Assembly: GCF_009928485.1 (NCBI RefSeq) | Contig: NZ_JAABNP010000003.1 | Coordinates: 186,001 to 250,000 of the forward strand | Direction: 5' to 3' | Length of the DNA: 64,000 nucleotides | Origin: Clostridium sp. C2-6-12 | GTDB taxonomy: Bacteria; Bacillota; Clostridia; Clostridiales; Clostridiaceae | Part shown: positions 39,504 through 48,214 of the stretch, piece by piece | Position numbering within the stretch: the stretch's first letter is position 1 | Layout of the letters: the number at the start of each line of letters is the position of its first letter | Made by a program: the position numbers and the translations under genes | The notes under the pieces: generated by a model | What the model saw: only the letters and a program-made list of their open reading frames with translations | Told to the model about the DNA's origin: nothing | Database searches by the model: none

Positions 39504-40241
39504 TTATTCTTCATCATCGTCATCTGCTAATATTTCTTTTACTTCTTCAATACTCAAGCCCGTTGCCTCTGCAATTTCATCTAATTCTTCAAATCCCATT
39601 AGATCATGAGCTAATGAAATCATAAGCTTCTTAACATTTTCCTCAACCTTTGGTGGAAGGTCTGACATCTCTGATAGATTTTCGGTTAAATCAAAGTATT
39701 CATCTCCTTCTTCCATTTCCTCTTCAAGCTCAAACTGTTTTCTCTTTTTTGCCCTTTCCCTATCGAATTCATTTAGGTATACAAGCTTATTATTATTTAC
39801 TTCCAAGTCTTCATCTGAAAATACAGTTATCCCCTCTTTTTCTAAAAGATAAGCTGTTATTCCTTTTCCTTTAATCTTATTGCCAGAAAAAGTTCCGTCA
39901 TAAATCTGATTACAACCACATGAAGGACTACCTTCTTTTAATATAGCTTTTGTTGCTCCAAGTTCCCTTGCTATATTTAATGTTTCATAAGCTCCTTTTA
40001 CGAACTGATTAGTTACATCTTCACCTTTTGAATTAATGGCTTTTGCATCTCCATTTATTACCGCCTCCGCTAATCCACTTAGCTCCACTGGATTTCTTGG
40101 TGTAGGTAATCCACCTAATTGTTCTGGACAGACTAATACTGCCCTTCCTTCTCTAAATAATTTTAAACAGCGTTCATTTGCACCATTTTTTCCATCATAT
40201 CTACAATTAACGCCACACAAACATGCACTTATTATGTACAT
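39504..40241 (-). CDS. DUF523 protein with acidic C-terminal extension
   Basis: A 245-residue protein. Residues 1 to about 145 form the Cys-rich DUF523 domain: SACLCGVNCRYDG, then VCPEQLGGLPTPR and KEGSPSCGCNQIYDG. These Cys residues look suited to metal or Fe-S binding. The C-terminal 100 residues are extra, acidic and helical, ending in DDDDEE. Function is unknown. An inverted heptamer-repeat element lies just upstream. Confidence 0.82.
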   Translation of the reverse strand: MYIISACLCGVNCRYDGKNGANERCLKLFREGRAVLVCPEQLGGLPTPRNPVELSGLAEAVINGDAKAINSKGEDVTNQFVKGAYETLNIARELGATKAILKEGSPSCGCNQIYDGTFSGNKIKGKGITAYLLEKEGITVFSDEDLEVNNNKLVYLNEFDRERAKKRKQFELEEEMEEGDEYFDLTENLSEMSDLPPKVEENVKKLMISLAHDLMGFEELDEIAEATGLSIEEVKEILADDDDEE

Positions 40242-40260
40242 AAAATCACCCCGATTATTT

Positions 40261-40471
40261 CAGTTTACAGTTAACAATTAACAGTTGTTAGAACATGTTT
40301 TATATAATTTAAGAATGTACGTGGTAAAAAGTAAAAACCCAAAAATGAGAGTCTAAATCTTGTATTTGGTTTCTCGAACTTTCCCTATGGGCATCTTTGA
40401 TTTGGTTATTCTAACTATCAAAGTGAGCTTCATCCTTAACTGCTAACTGTGCACTGTTAACTGCTAACTGG
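40261..40471. repeat. Inverted heptamer-repeat element B
   Basis: The left arm (40261-40291) reads cagttta, cagttaa, caattaa, cagttgt. The right arm (40434-40471), on the opposite strand, reads cagttag, cagttaa, cagtgca, cagttag, cagttaa. About 140 bases of non-repeat DNA separate the arms. The right arm ends at the mutS2 stop codon. Confidence 0.75.
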
Positions 40472-40472
40472 T

Positions 40473-42833
40473 TTACGCTTTTAGTTCTACCATGGTAACT
40501 CCATCTCCACCTTCACCATATGCACCTAATCTATATGATTTAACATGAGGATGTCTCTTAAGCATATCATTTATTGCCTTTCTAAGCACTCCTGTTCCTT
40601 TACCATGGACTATAGTTACTTCTCCTAGGTTAGCTCTATAAGCATCATCTAAATATTTATCTGCTTTATAACATGCATCTTCTGCATCTAAGCCTCTTAA
40701 ATCAACTCTTGATTCTATTGAACTTAAATTAAGCTTTACTTCTCTCTTTCGTCTTACCTTTTCTTCTTTTGTCTGCTGAGTTTTTCTTAAATCTTTTAAT
40801 TTAACGCTGATTTTCATTATTCCGGCTTCAACTTGAACTTCACCCTTGCTGTCTGGCATTGATACTACTATTACCTTTTGATTTAGAGATGGTAAGAAAG
40901 CTTCCATTCCTAGAGTTACTTTAGTTAAAACTTCTCCATCATTTTCCTTCATATTATGTAAGCCTCTTTCTTTACTTTCAAGGCTTTCTCTAAGTTTTTT
41001 TCGTTCTTCTTCAAGTCTTTGCCTTCCACCGCTTTCTATTCCCAGCTTTTCAAGCTCCCTCATGGCTTTTAAAATATCATCAGCTTCATCTTTTGCATTA
41101 GCAATAATTTCTTTTGCTTCTTTTCTTGCATCCATATATGCTTTTTCTCTTGTCTTTTCAAGCCTTTCAAGCTTTTCCTCAAAGCTCTTCTTAAGTTCTT
41201 CTGCTTCCTGCTTTATCTTTTTAGCTTCTCTAGCTTCTTGCTTTGCTATAATGCTTTTTTCTTGAAGTTCACGAATTAAATTTTCAAACTGAAGATTTTC
41301 TTCTGACATATATTCTTTAGCTCTCTTTATTACACCTTCAACAAGACCTAATCTCTTTGAAATTTCAAAGGCATTAGATTTTCCTGGAACACCAATTAAA
41401 AGTCTATAAGTTGGTCTTAAAGTTTCTATATCAAATTCAACAGAAGCATTTTCAACCCCCTCTGTTTTTAATGCATAAGCTTTAAGTTCACTATAGTGAG
41501 TTGTTGCAATTAATTTTGCACCTCTATTTCTTAAAGTCTCTAAAATAGATACGGCAAGTGCAGCACCTTCTGCTGGATCTGTCCCTGCTCCTAGTTCATC
41601 AAAAAGAACTAATGACTTATCATCTACATATCTCATAATATTAACTATATTAGTCATATGAGATGAAAATGTAGATAAACTTTGTTCAATACTTTGTTCA
41701 TCACCTATATCTGCAAATATTTCAGTGAAAAAGGCTATAGATGAATTATCACGAGCAGGAATTAAAAGTCCACTTAACCCCATAATATGAAGAAGCCCTA
41801 CTGTTTTAATAGTAACAGTCTTACCACCTGTATTAGGACCTGTAATCATTAAAGTTTGAAATTCTTCTCCTAGATAAATATCTGATGGAACAACCTTATC
41901 TGCTTCTATTAAAGGATGTCTCCCTGATAGTATACTAAATATACCATCTTCTCTAAGGATAGGTTTTACTGCATTTAGTGAAGATGCATATTTTCCTTTA
42001 GCAAATATAAAATCAAGTTCAACAAGTATTTTTATATTACTTGAGCATTGTTCCCCATTTATTTTAACCTTTCCTGAAAGTTCTGATAATATTCTATCTA
42101 TTTCAGCTTTTTCTTTTAAGTATAATTCTCTTATTTCGTTATTTAAATTTACTAAGCTCATAGGCTCAATAAAAAATGTAGCCCCTGTTGAACTTTGATC
42201 ATGTACAAGACCAGGTACCTGACTCTTGTATTCTGATTTTACAGGAATTACATATCTATCGCCTCTCATAGTATATAAATCATCTTGTAAATACTTTGAA
42301 TTACTTCTAACTATAGAACTTATTTTTTCTCTTATGGAAGAGTTTTTTTCTTTAAGGCTTCTTCTTATATTGTGTAAAGTTGAACTTGCTTTATCGCTAA
42401 TTTCATCTTCTGATATTATAGCCCTTTCTATTTCTTCTTCTAAAGATTTTATTGGAACCAATATATATGCTAAATCTTCAAGTCTTGGAAACGCTCTTTC
42501 AACTTCCTCTCTCTTGAAGAATTCCTTCATTGTTCTAGTTGCTCTAAGCATTCCTCCAACCTTTAACAATTGTGCTGGAGTTAAAGTCCCACCTTTTTTT
42601 GCTCTTTCTATACATTCTTCTGCATCAGATAAGCCTTCAAAAGGAGGATTACCTTTGGTAATCAAAATTTCAAGCGCTTCATTTGTTTCTTCAAGCTTAT
42701 TATTTATTTCATATACATTATCATAAGGTTCCAAAGCATCAATCATTGCTTTTCCTGCATTGGTTCTAGCATATTTCTTAATTCTTTCTTTAATTTTATT
42801 AAACTCTAATACTCTTAGAGAACGTTCATTCAT
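40473..42833 (-). CDS. mutS2: Endonuclease MutS2
   Basis: A 786-residue MutS-like protein lacking the mismatch-recognition domain. The ATPase core has Walker A GPNTGGKTVTIKT and Walker B LVLFDELGAGTDPAE, with a coiled-coil clamp (about residues 520-640). The C-terminal Smr nuclease domain contains DLRGLDAEDACYKADKYL and VTIVHGKGTGVLRKAI. MutS2 suppresses recombination in some bacteria and rescues collided ribosomes in Bacillus. The neighbourhood zapA / U32 peptidase / mutS2 is the usual clostridial order. Both ends abut heptamer-repeat elements. Confidence 0.96.
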   Translation of the reverse strand: MNERSLRVLEFNKIKERIKKYARTNAGKAMIDALEPYDNVYEINNKLEETNEALEILITKGNPPFEGLSDAEECIERAKKGGTLTPAQLLKVGGMLRATRTMKEFFKREEVERAFPRLEDLAYILVPIKSLEEEIERAIISEDEISDKASSTLHNIRRSLKEKNSSIREKISSIVRSNSKYLQDDLYTMRGDRYVIPVKSEYKSQVPGLVHDQSSTGATFFIEPMSLVNLNNEIRELYLKEKAEIDRILSELSGKVKINGEQCSSNIKILVELDFIFAKGKYASSLNAVKPILREDGIFSILSGRHPLIEADKVVPSDIYLGEEFQTLMITGPNTGGKTVTIKTVGLLHIMGLSGLLIPARDNSSIAFFTEIFADIGDEQSIEQSLSTFSSHMTNIVNIMRYVDDKSLVLFDELGAGTDPAEGAALAVSILETLRNRGAKLIATTHYSELKAYALKTEGVENASVEFDIETLRPTYRLLIGVPGKSNAFEISKRLGLVEGVIKRAKEYMSEENLQFENLIRELQEKSIIAKQEAREAKKIKQEAEELKKSFEEKLERLEKTREKAYMDARKEAKEIIANAKDEADDILKAMRELEKLGIESGGRQRLEEERKKLRESLESKERGLHNMKENDGEVLTKVTLGMEAFLPSLNQKVIVVSMPDSKGEVQVEAGIMKISVKLKDLRKTQQTKEEKVRRKREVKLNLSSIESRVDLRGLDAEDACYKADKYLDDAYRANLGEVTIVHGKGTGVLRKAINDMLKRHPHVKSYRLGAYGEGGDGVTMVELKA

Positions 42834-42852
42834 TTTAACACACCCTTCAAGA

Positions 42853-42984
42853 TCAGTTAACAGTGCACAATTTACAGTTAACAGTTGAGAATTAAATCCT
42901 TGTAAGATTTAATATATTAATTTTCCAGGAAATTATAATTTTTCTTCCAAACTGTTAACTGTTAACTTTTAACTGCTAACTGTT
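42853..42984. repeat. Inverted heptamer-repeat element C
   Basis: The left arm (42853-42894) reads in exact 7-base register cagttaa, cagtgca, caattta, cagttaa, cagttga, gaattaa. The right arm (42949-42984) is aactgttaactgttaac followed by ttttaactgctaactgtt, the inverse of the same heptamers. The core is about 55 bases. It sits between mutS2 and the U32 peptidase gene. Confidence 0.75.
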
Positions 42985-45343
42985 ATTCAACTCCTCGTCT
43001 ATAATGACCTTGAGTATATTTCTTATTTTCATTTTTTCTGCCATAAGATATTTGTTCTAAAATATCTTTAACATCTTCATAGCTTTCATCTTTAAAGTCT
43101 ACTCTAAAATTACTAATGTTAAAAGACTTTAATTCCTCCAACTGTTCAATTAAATTTGTAGGTATTGAATTTAATATATAACTTCTACAATTGTTATCGG
43201 TTATAACTTTAAAGATTTCATTCATTCTATCTACAAGCTCAAAACTATCCTTCATGCATATTCCATTACATTCCTTTTTAGAAGATTTTCCTCCAAAAGT
43301 ACTTCCCACAGGACAATATTCACTTACCATAAGTTCAGTACTTCCATAAATATTCATACCCACATTACAGTTAATGTCCTTGATCATTTCCTTTATTTCT
43401 TTTCTATTTAATTCTAAACTTATTGATGGAAGATCTATATCTTCTGCATAAAATTCTGCTGCTTCTTTATTGTAAATATTTAATTTATAATCGCCTATTA
43501 TGAATAGTTTATCTTTATAAATTCTAATTATTCCAACATTTGCAGTTATTATTCCCTTAATATAAGGCATCAATTCATCTATAAGTTTAACAGTATTATT
43601 AAATTCTCCTTTAACTATACCAGGAATCTTTAAGTATATATTTATATCCTTTAAATCGCTATAAAGTTTCTTTAAATCATCTTTATTTAATCTATGCTTA
43701 TGTCTGCTATATGATATATCTAAAGCTATATTTTTAACCTTCTTCTCTTCAACTAATGCTTTAAGCTGATCTTTTGAAGTACAACTATAAATATACCCTA
43801 AATCTTCTTTCGACTTTATCTTTTTAGTTTTAAGTTCCTCTTCAATTCTTTTTCTTCTTTTAGAACTAGTTTCTTCTTTTAGAATTTTCTCAAATAATTC
43901 TCTTCTTAAATTATTTATTGCTGCTATTCTTATAAACCCATCTTCAAAGTCATCAAAAAGTATGGTATTAAATTTATAAGGAATTTCTCCTGATTTCTTT
44001 AAAGCTTCTTCTACTCGCTGTCTTGTTAAAGGCGTATTAGTAGCAGCTTCAACAGTATCTCCAAAAACCTTATATTCTTTACCATTAAATTTAGTTTTGA
44101 TTACAAGTGGCGCATTTACTTTAAACTCAACTTCTCCTGTTAAATCAAGCTTTCTTTTATAAGGTTTCACATCTTCTTTTAACTCATCATATAAAATTTT
44201 GTCAGACATTTTATATAATTTATATCCTTTTTTATATCCACCTGTAGGAAATAATTTAACAGTATCCCCTTTAAAAGCTTCCTTAACTTCTTTGTTGTTT
44301 TTTAAAATCTTACTTAAAGTAAATCCATCATCAAGAAATCTAATACCATCACCTAAAGCAACTTTTTCCTCTAATTTAACTTCTCCGTTATTTGTTACCT
44401 GACCTATGAAAACCCCTGTATTTTTAGGATAATTATAGCTCATCATATCTTTCCCTACATTTTTATATAAATAGGCTTTTGCAAAACCTTCCCTATTAAA
44501 TAATTGAGCTAATTCATTTCTTCCTTTATTTAAATCAAATTTTCCAACCTTCAAAGCCTTATCAATAGCTTTTCTATAATTTCTCGTAACACCAGCTACA
44601 TATTCAGGTTTTTTCATTCTACCTTCGACTTTCAATGACGAAGTTCCACTTTTTATAATTCCCTCAACGTCATCAATTAAGCAAGTATCCTTAGGGCTTA
44701 AAAGATATCCTTTCTTTTCTCCAGAAATTTCTCCTTTAATTGTGTACTGCATTCTACAAGGTTGTGCACAACGCCCTCTATTTCCACTTCTGCCACCAAT
44801 CATTGAACTCATTAAGCATTGTCCTGAATAGCAAACACATAAAGCACCATGCACAAAGATTTCTGTTTCAATACCTAAATCTTTAGATATATATTTAATT
44901 TCTTCTAATGTTAATTCCCTTGATAATACTATTCTTTGAAGGCCTTTTTCTCTAAAATATAAAGCCCCTTCTCCATTATGTATTGTCATTTGAGTTGATG
45001 CATGAAGTTCAAAATCTGGATATACATCTCTAATTAAATTTATTAATCCGACATCCTGAATTATTAATGCATCTACTCCAATTTCATAAAGATACCCTGC
45101 ATATTTTAATGCTTCCTTTATTTCACTTTGTTTTAATGCAGTATTTATAGTAACATATACCTTCACCTTATAACTATGTGCATAATCTACAGCCTTCATC
45201 ATAGTTTCATTATCAAAATTTGAAGCATAAGCTCTTGCTGAAAACTTATTTCCTCCTAAATATATTGCATCTGCTCCATTATTAATAGCTGCAATAAGAC
45301 TATCCATGCTTCCTGCTGGAGCTAATAATTCAATTTTATTCAT
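42983..45343 (-). CDS. U32 family peptidase-like protein with DUF3656
   Basis: A 786-residue protein of the U32 family. The N-terminal barrel has ELLAPAGSMDSLIAAINNGADAIYLGG, in pieces LLAPAGSMDSL and GADAIYLGG, and the U32 signature region FVHGALCVCYSGQCLMSS followed by GNRGRCAQPCR. The central DUF3656 collagenase-associated region follows, and Cys residues recur near the C terminus (EYCPVGSTFGG, CNGICMKDS). Members of this family now known in E. coli and Bacillus hydroxylate tRNA or rRNA (TrhP, RlhA) rather than act as proteases, so an RNA-modifying role is plausible. Confidence 0.92.
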   Translation of the reverse strand: MNKIELLAPAGSMDSLIAAINNGADAIYLGGNKFSARAYASNFDNETMMKAVDYAHSYKVKVYVTINTALKQSEIKEALKYAGYLYEIGVDALIIQDVGLINLIRDVYPDFELHASTQMTIHNGEGALYFREKGLQRIVLSRELTLEEIKYISKDLGIETEIFVHGALCVCYSGQCLMSSMIGGRSGNRGRCAQPCRMQYTIKGEISGEKKGYLLSPKDTCLIDDVEGIIKSGTSSLKVEGRMKKPEYVAGVTRNYRKAIDKALKVGKFDLNKGRNELAQLFNREGFAKAYLYKNVGKDMMSYNYPKNTGVFIGQVTNNGEVKLEEKVALGDGIRFLDDGFTLSKILKNNKEVKEAFKGDTVKLFPTGGYKKGYKLYKMSDKILYDELKEDVKPYKRKLDLTGEVEFKVNAPLVIKTKFNGKEYKVFGDTVEAATNTPLTRQRVEEALKKSGEIPYKFNTILFDDFEDGFIRIAAINNLRRELFEKILKEETSSKRRKRIEEELKTKKIKSKEDLGYIYSCTSKDQLKALVEEKKVKNIALDISYSRHKHRLNKDDLKKLYSDLKDINIYLKIPGIVKGEFNNTVKLIDELMPYIKGIITANVGIIRIYKDKLFIIGDYKLNIYNKEAAEFYAEDIDLPSISLELNRKEIKEMIKDINCNVGMNIYGSTELMVSEYCPVGSTFGGKSSKKECNGICMKDSFELVDRMNEIFKVITDNNCRSYILNSIPTNLIEQLEELKSFNISNFRVDFKDESYEDVKDILEQISYGRKNENKKYTQGHYRRGVE

Positions 45344-45439
45344 TTTTCCTCCTAAGTGAGAATAAAAATACTACATTTTATTCTTCAAAATTTTTAATCT
45401 CACATATGAAATAAATATAAACTATTTCATATTCTTTTT

Positions 45440-47953
45440 CTACATTTGTTTCTTTTTAACTATTGGACCAACTTGTTGCTTTTTTATCTTTGCAATTTCT
45501 ATTTCTGTATCTATTATTTTAGCTTGTAATTCAAATACTTTATGTTGAAAAGTTCTGCTTTCCTGATTAAGTTTATCATTTTCTTTTTCTATTTCTTGTT
45601 TTTCACTAGAAATATTTGAAATCTTTTCTTTTAATTCATCAATTACTGTTTTATTGCTGTTTAATTCTTCTTTTAACTCAAACAACTCATTATTTCTATT
45701 TTCTATTTCTTGATTTATAGATTTTAAGCTGCCTTCCTTAGCTTCAATTTGTCGTTTTAGATTTAAGAAAATTCCTTCCTTATCATCTAATTCTTTTTCC
45801 AATCTTGCTACTGCACGTTCTCTGCTGTTTAGCTCTTCCCTTGTTCTTTTCAACTCAATCTCTAAAGCTTCTATAGATTTATTTAATTTTTCTATTTCTT
45901 GAGCCTTAAAATTAATTTGTTCCTCTTTATCTTTCTTAGTCTTAGCCAATTCTTCCTTTAAGCTTTCATTACCGCTTCTTGTAATATCCAATTCTTCCCT
46001 AAGTACTTCTTTTTCTCTATCTGCTTTTTCAATTTCCTTTAATAACTCAGCATTATTAACTTTCATATTATTAATCTCATGATTTAAAGTCTCTTGATCA
46101 GTATTTAATTTAAAGATATCGTCTTCAAGAGCTTCTTTTTCTAAAGCATATTCTTCTAATTCCTTTGATAATTTTTGATTTAATTCTTTGAAATTATTAA
46201 TATCATTATTTAAAATATTCTTTTCTTCCTTCAATCCATTTATTACTTTTTCTAGTTCTTCTTTTTCCATAAGGAATATTTCTATTTCACTTGATAATTC
46301 ATCATTAATTACTTTCAAACTATTAATTTGATTATTTGAATTTACCAATTCTGAATTCAATCTATTAATTTCACCCTGCAATGCTTCTATTTCTAAAGCA
46401 TACTTTTCAATATCAGCTGACAACCCTTCGTTGGCAGTCTTAATATCTTTATTCTCATTCTTTAGATTAAATTGTTCTGCCTTTAACTGATTGAATTCTT
46501 CTTCTAAAACAGCTTTATCTTTTTCACATTTATCTATTTCAGCTGATAATTGATCGTTAATATCACTTATGCTATTTATTTCAATATTTAATTCCTCTTG
46601 TGCAGTTATGAATTTTTTGATTTCAGTCTCTAAATTTTCTTTTTCCTCATTTAATAAATTAATTTGATTTGTTAAGCTTTCATGTTCTTTATTTAAAATA
46701 GTTATTTTTTCTTTATATGATGAAATTTCCTTATCTGATTCTTCAAATAAATCATTTAGTTGTTTATTAAGCTCAGCTTTTTCTAAATCACTTACTTCTA
46801 ACTTCTTGGTTAATTCATCTACCTTTTGTTTTTCATCTTCTAAATTACCATTTAATTCATTGATTTTATTATTGAACTCTTCCTTACTTAATAATAAAGT
46901 TTCAATTTTTTTATTTAATTCTTCTTTTTCTAAATTTAATTTAGCCGCATTTTCATTATTTTCACTTATTTCAGCCTCTAATTTTCTCTTATAATCTTCA
47001 AGTTCATCATTACACTTATTATAAGCTTCTTTTAACTCTTCTAAGTTTTTCTTACATAACTCATATTCCTTATTAATATTTTCTTTATTAATATTTTCAG
47101 CTTCCAATTGTAATTTTACTCTATTTAATTCTTTATGGACATTTGAATAGTTTTCCTCAACTGATAAACTCTTTTCTTTCAATGCCATACTTTCATTATC
47201 TAACGTTGTTTTCACCTGGATAAGTTTTTCAATTTCATTATTTAAATCTAAATTCTTAGTATTTACTTCATTTAATTGTAATGATAAATTTTCCTTTTCT
47301 TTATTAGCCTTTGCCGCTTCATTAGTTAGTAGAGTTATATTTTCATTAGCTTTTTGAAGCTGATTGCTTAATCTATGCTCCCTACTTTTAGCTTCATCAA
47401 TTTTTTTATAAAGGATTTTATTTTTTTCTCTAATCTCAATAATTTCTTTATTAATAGTATCATTAAAATTTTTACTCTTCTTAATTTCATCAGTAATTGA
47501 TTTATTTTCTGACTTTAACTTTTCATTTTCAGACTTAAGATTATTTATTTGATTCATTAATGATTTAAAAGTACCTTCTGAATCTTCATATCTTTGATTT
47601 AATTCCAATTCTCTTTTATGAAACTCTTCTTTAATAATCTCTTTTTCTTTTATAGTACCTTCTAATTTTATATTAATTTCTTCTATTGTTTTCTTTAAAT
47701 CATTTTTTTCATCTTCAATACTATTTTTTTCCTTAATAACCCTATCTAAATCTAAATCACATTCATAAAGTTCATCTGCAATATTTACTGCTGCTAAAAC
47801 AGTCGCTGCTGTTGTACTTAATCCTGATTTCTTAGAAATTATTTCCTTAATTCTTCCATCAACAAAATTTGCTACCCCTTGCAAATATTTTTCATCTTTA
47901 TCTCCTTTTAAATTATAACTCATGCCATTTATATTAACTGTTACCTTAAACAT
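45440..47953 (-). CDS. zapA: ZapA-domain protein with a very long coiled coil
   Basis: An 837-residue protein. Residues 1 to about 85 form a ZapA domain (MFKVTVNINGMSYNLKGDKD, then YLQGVANFVDGRI and AATVLAAVNIADELYE), which binds FtsZ and bundles filaments. The remaining 750 residues are almost pure coiled coil, rich in Lys, Glu, Asn and Leu. Ordinary ZapA is about 90-150 residues. The ATG at 47953 is chosen over an ATG/TTG four codons upstream because AGAGGTG is about nine bases before it. The low-complexity nature makes homology of the tail uncertain. Confidence 0.85.
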   Translation of the reverse strand: MFKVTVNINGMSYNLKGDKDEKYLQGVANFVDGRIKEIISKKSGLSTTAATVLAAVNIADELYECDLDLDRVIKEKNSIEDEKNDLKKTIEEINIKLEGTIKEKEIIKEEFHKRELELNQRYEDSEGTFKSLMNQINNLKSENEKLKSENKSITDEIKKSKNFNDTINKEIIEIREKNKILYKKIDEAKSREHRLSNQLQKANENITLLTNEAAKANKEKENLSLQLNEVNTKNLDLNNEIEKLIQVKTTLDNESMALKEKSLSVEENYSNVHKELNRVKLQLEAENINKENINKEYELCKKNLEELKEAYNKCNDELEDYKRKLEAEISENNENAAKLNLEKEELNKKIETLLLSKEEFNNKINELNGNLEDEKQKVDELTKKLEVSDLEKAELNKQLNDLFEESDKEISSYKEKITILNKEHESLTNQINLLNEEKENLETEIKKFITAQEELNIEINSISDINDQLSAEIDKCEKDKAVLEEEFNQLKAEQFNLKNENKDIKTANEGLSADIEKYALEIEALQGEINRLNSELVNSNNQINSLKVINDELSSEIEIFLMEKEELEKVINGLKEEKNILNNDINNFKELNQKLSKELEEYALEKEALEDDIFKLNTDQETLNHEINNMKVNNAELLKEIEKADREKEVLREELDITRSGNESLKEELAKTKKDKEEQINFKAQEIEKLNKSIEALEIELKRTREELNSRERAVARLEKELDDKEGIFLNLKRQIEAKEGSLKSINQEIENRNNELFELKEELNSNKTVIDELKEKISNISSEKQEIEKENDKLNQESRTFQHKVFELQAKIIDTEIEIAKIKKQQVGPIVKKKQM

Positions 47954-48214
47954 AATTAATAACACCTCTTAAAATTCTTTATTTCTTTAATTATATGGTA
48001 TATTGACTAATAAAACAATTATGTAAACCCAACTAGAAGCCATTTTTATTCAATTTTTCAATTAAAATAAGTACGATAATTTATATTTTCCATAAAAAAT
48101 TTTTCGTAGTTTTCAAATTTTGTGCTATACTTATTGTGATTATTTTATTGATTAATAAATAATTTGTGATTAACATTTCTTTATTATGTTAATCCTTCTA
48201 AAAAACACTAGGCG

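Noticed and set aside
46806..46994. Plus-strand ORFs inside the coiled-coil and SbcC genes
   Set aside because: Low-complexity Lys/Glu codons give Ser/Phe-rich shadows on the opposite strand; no start signals.
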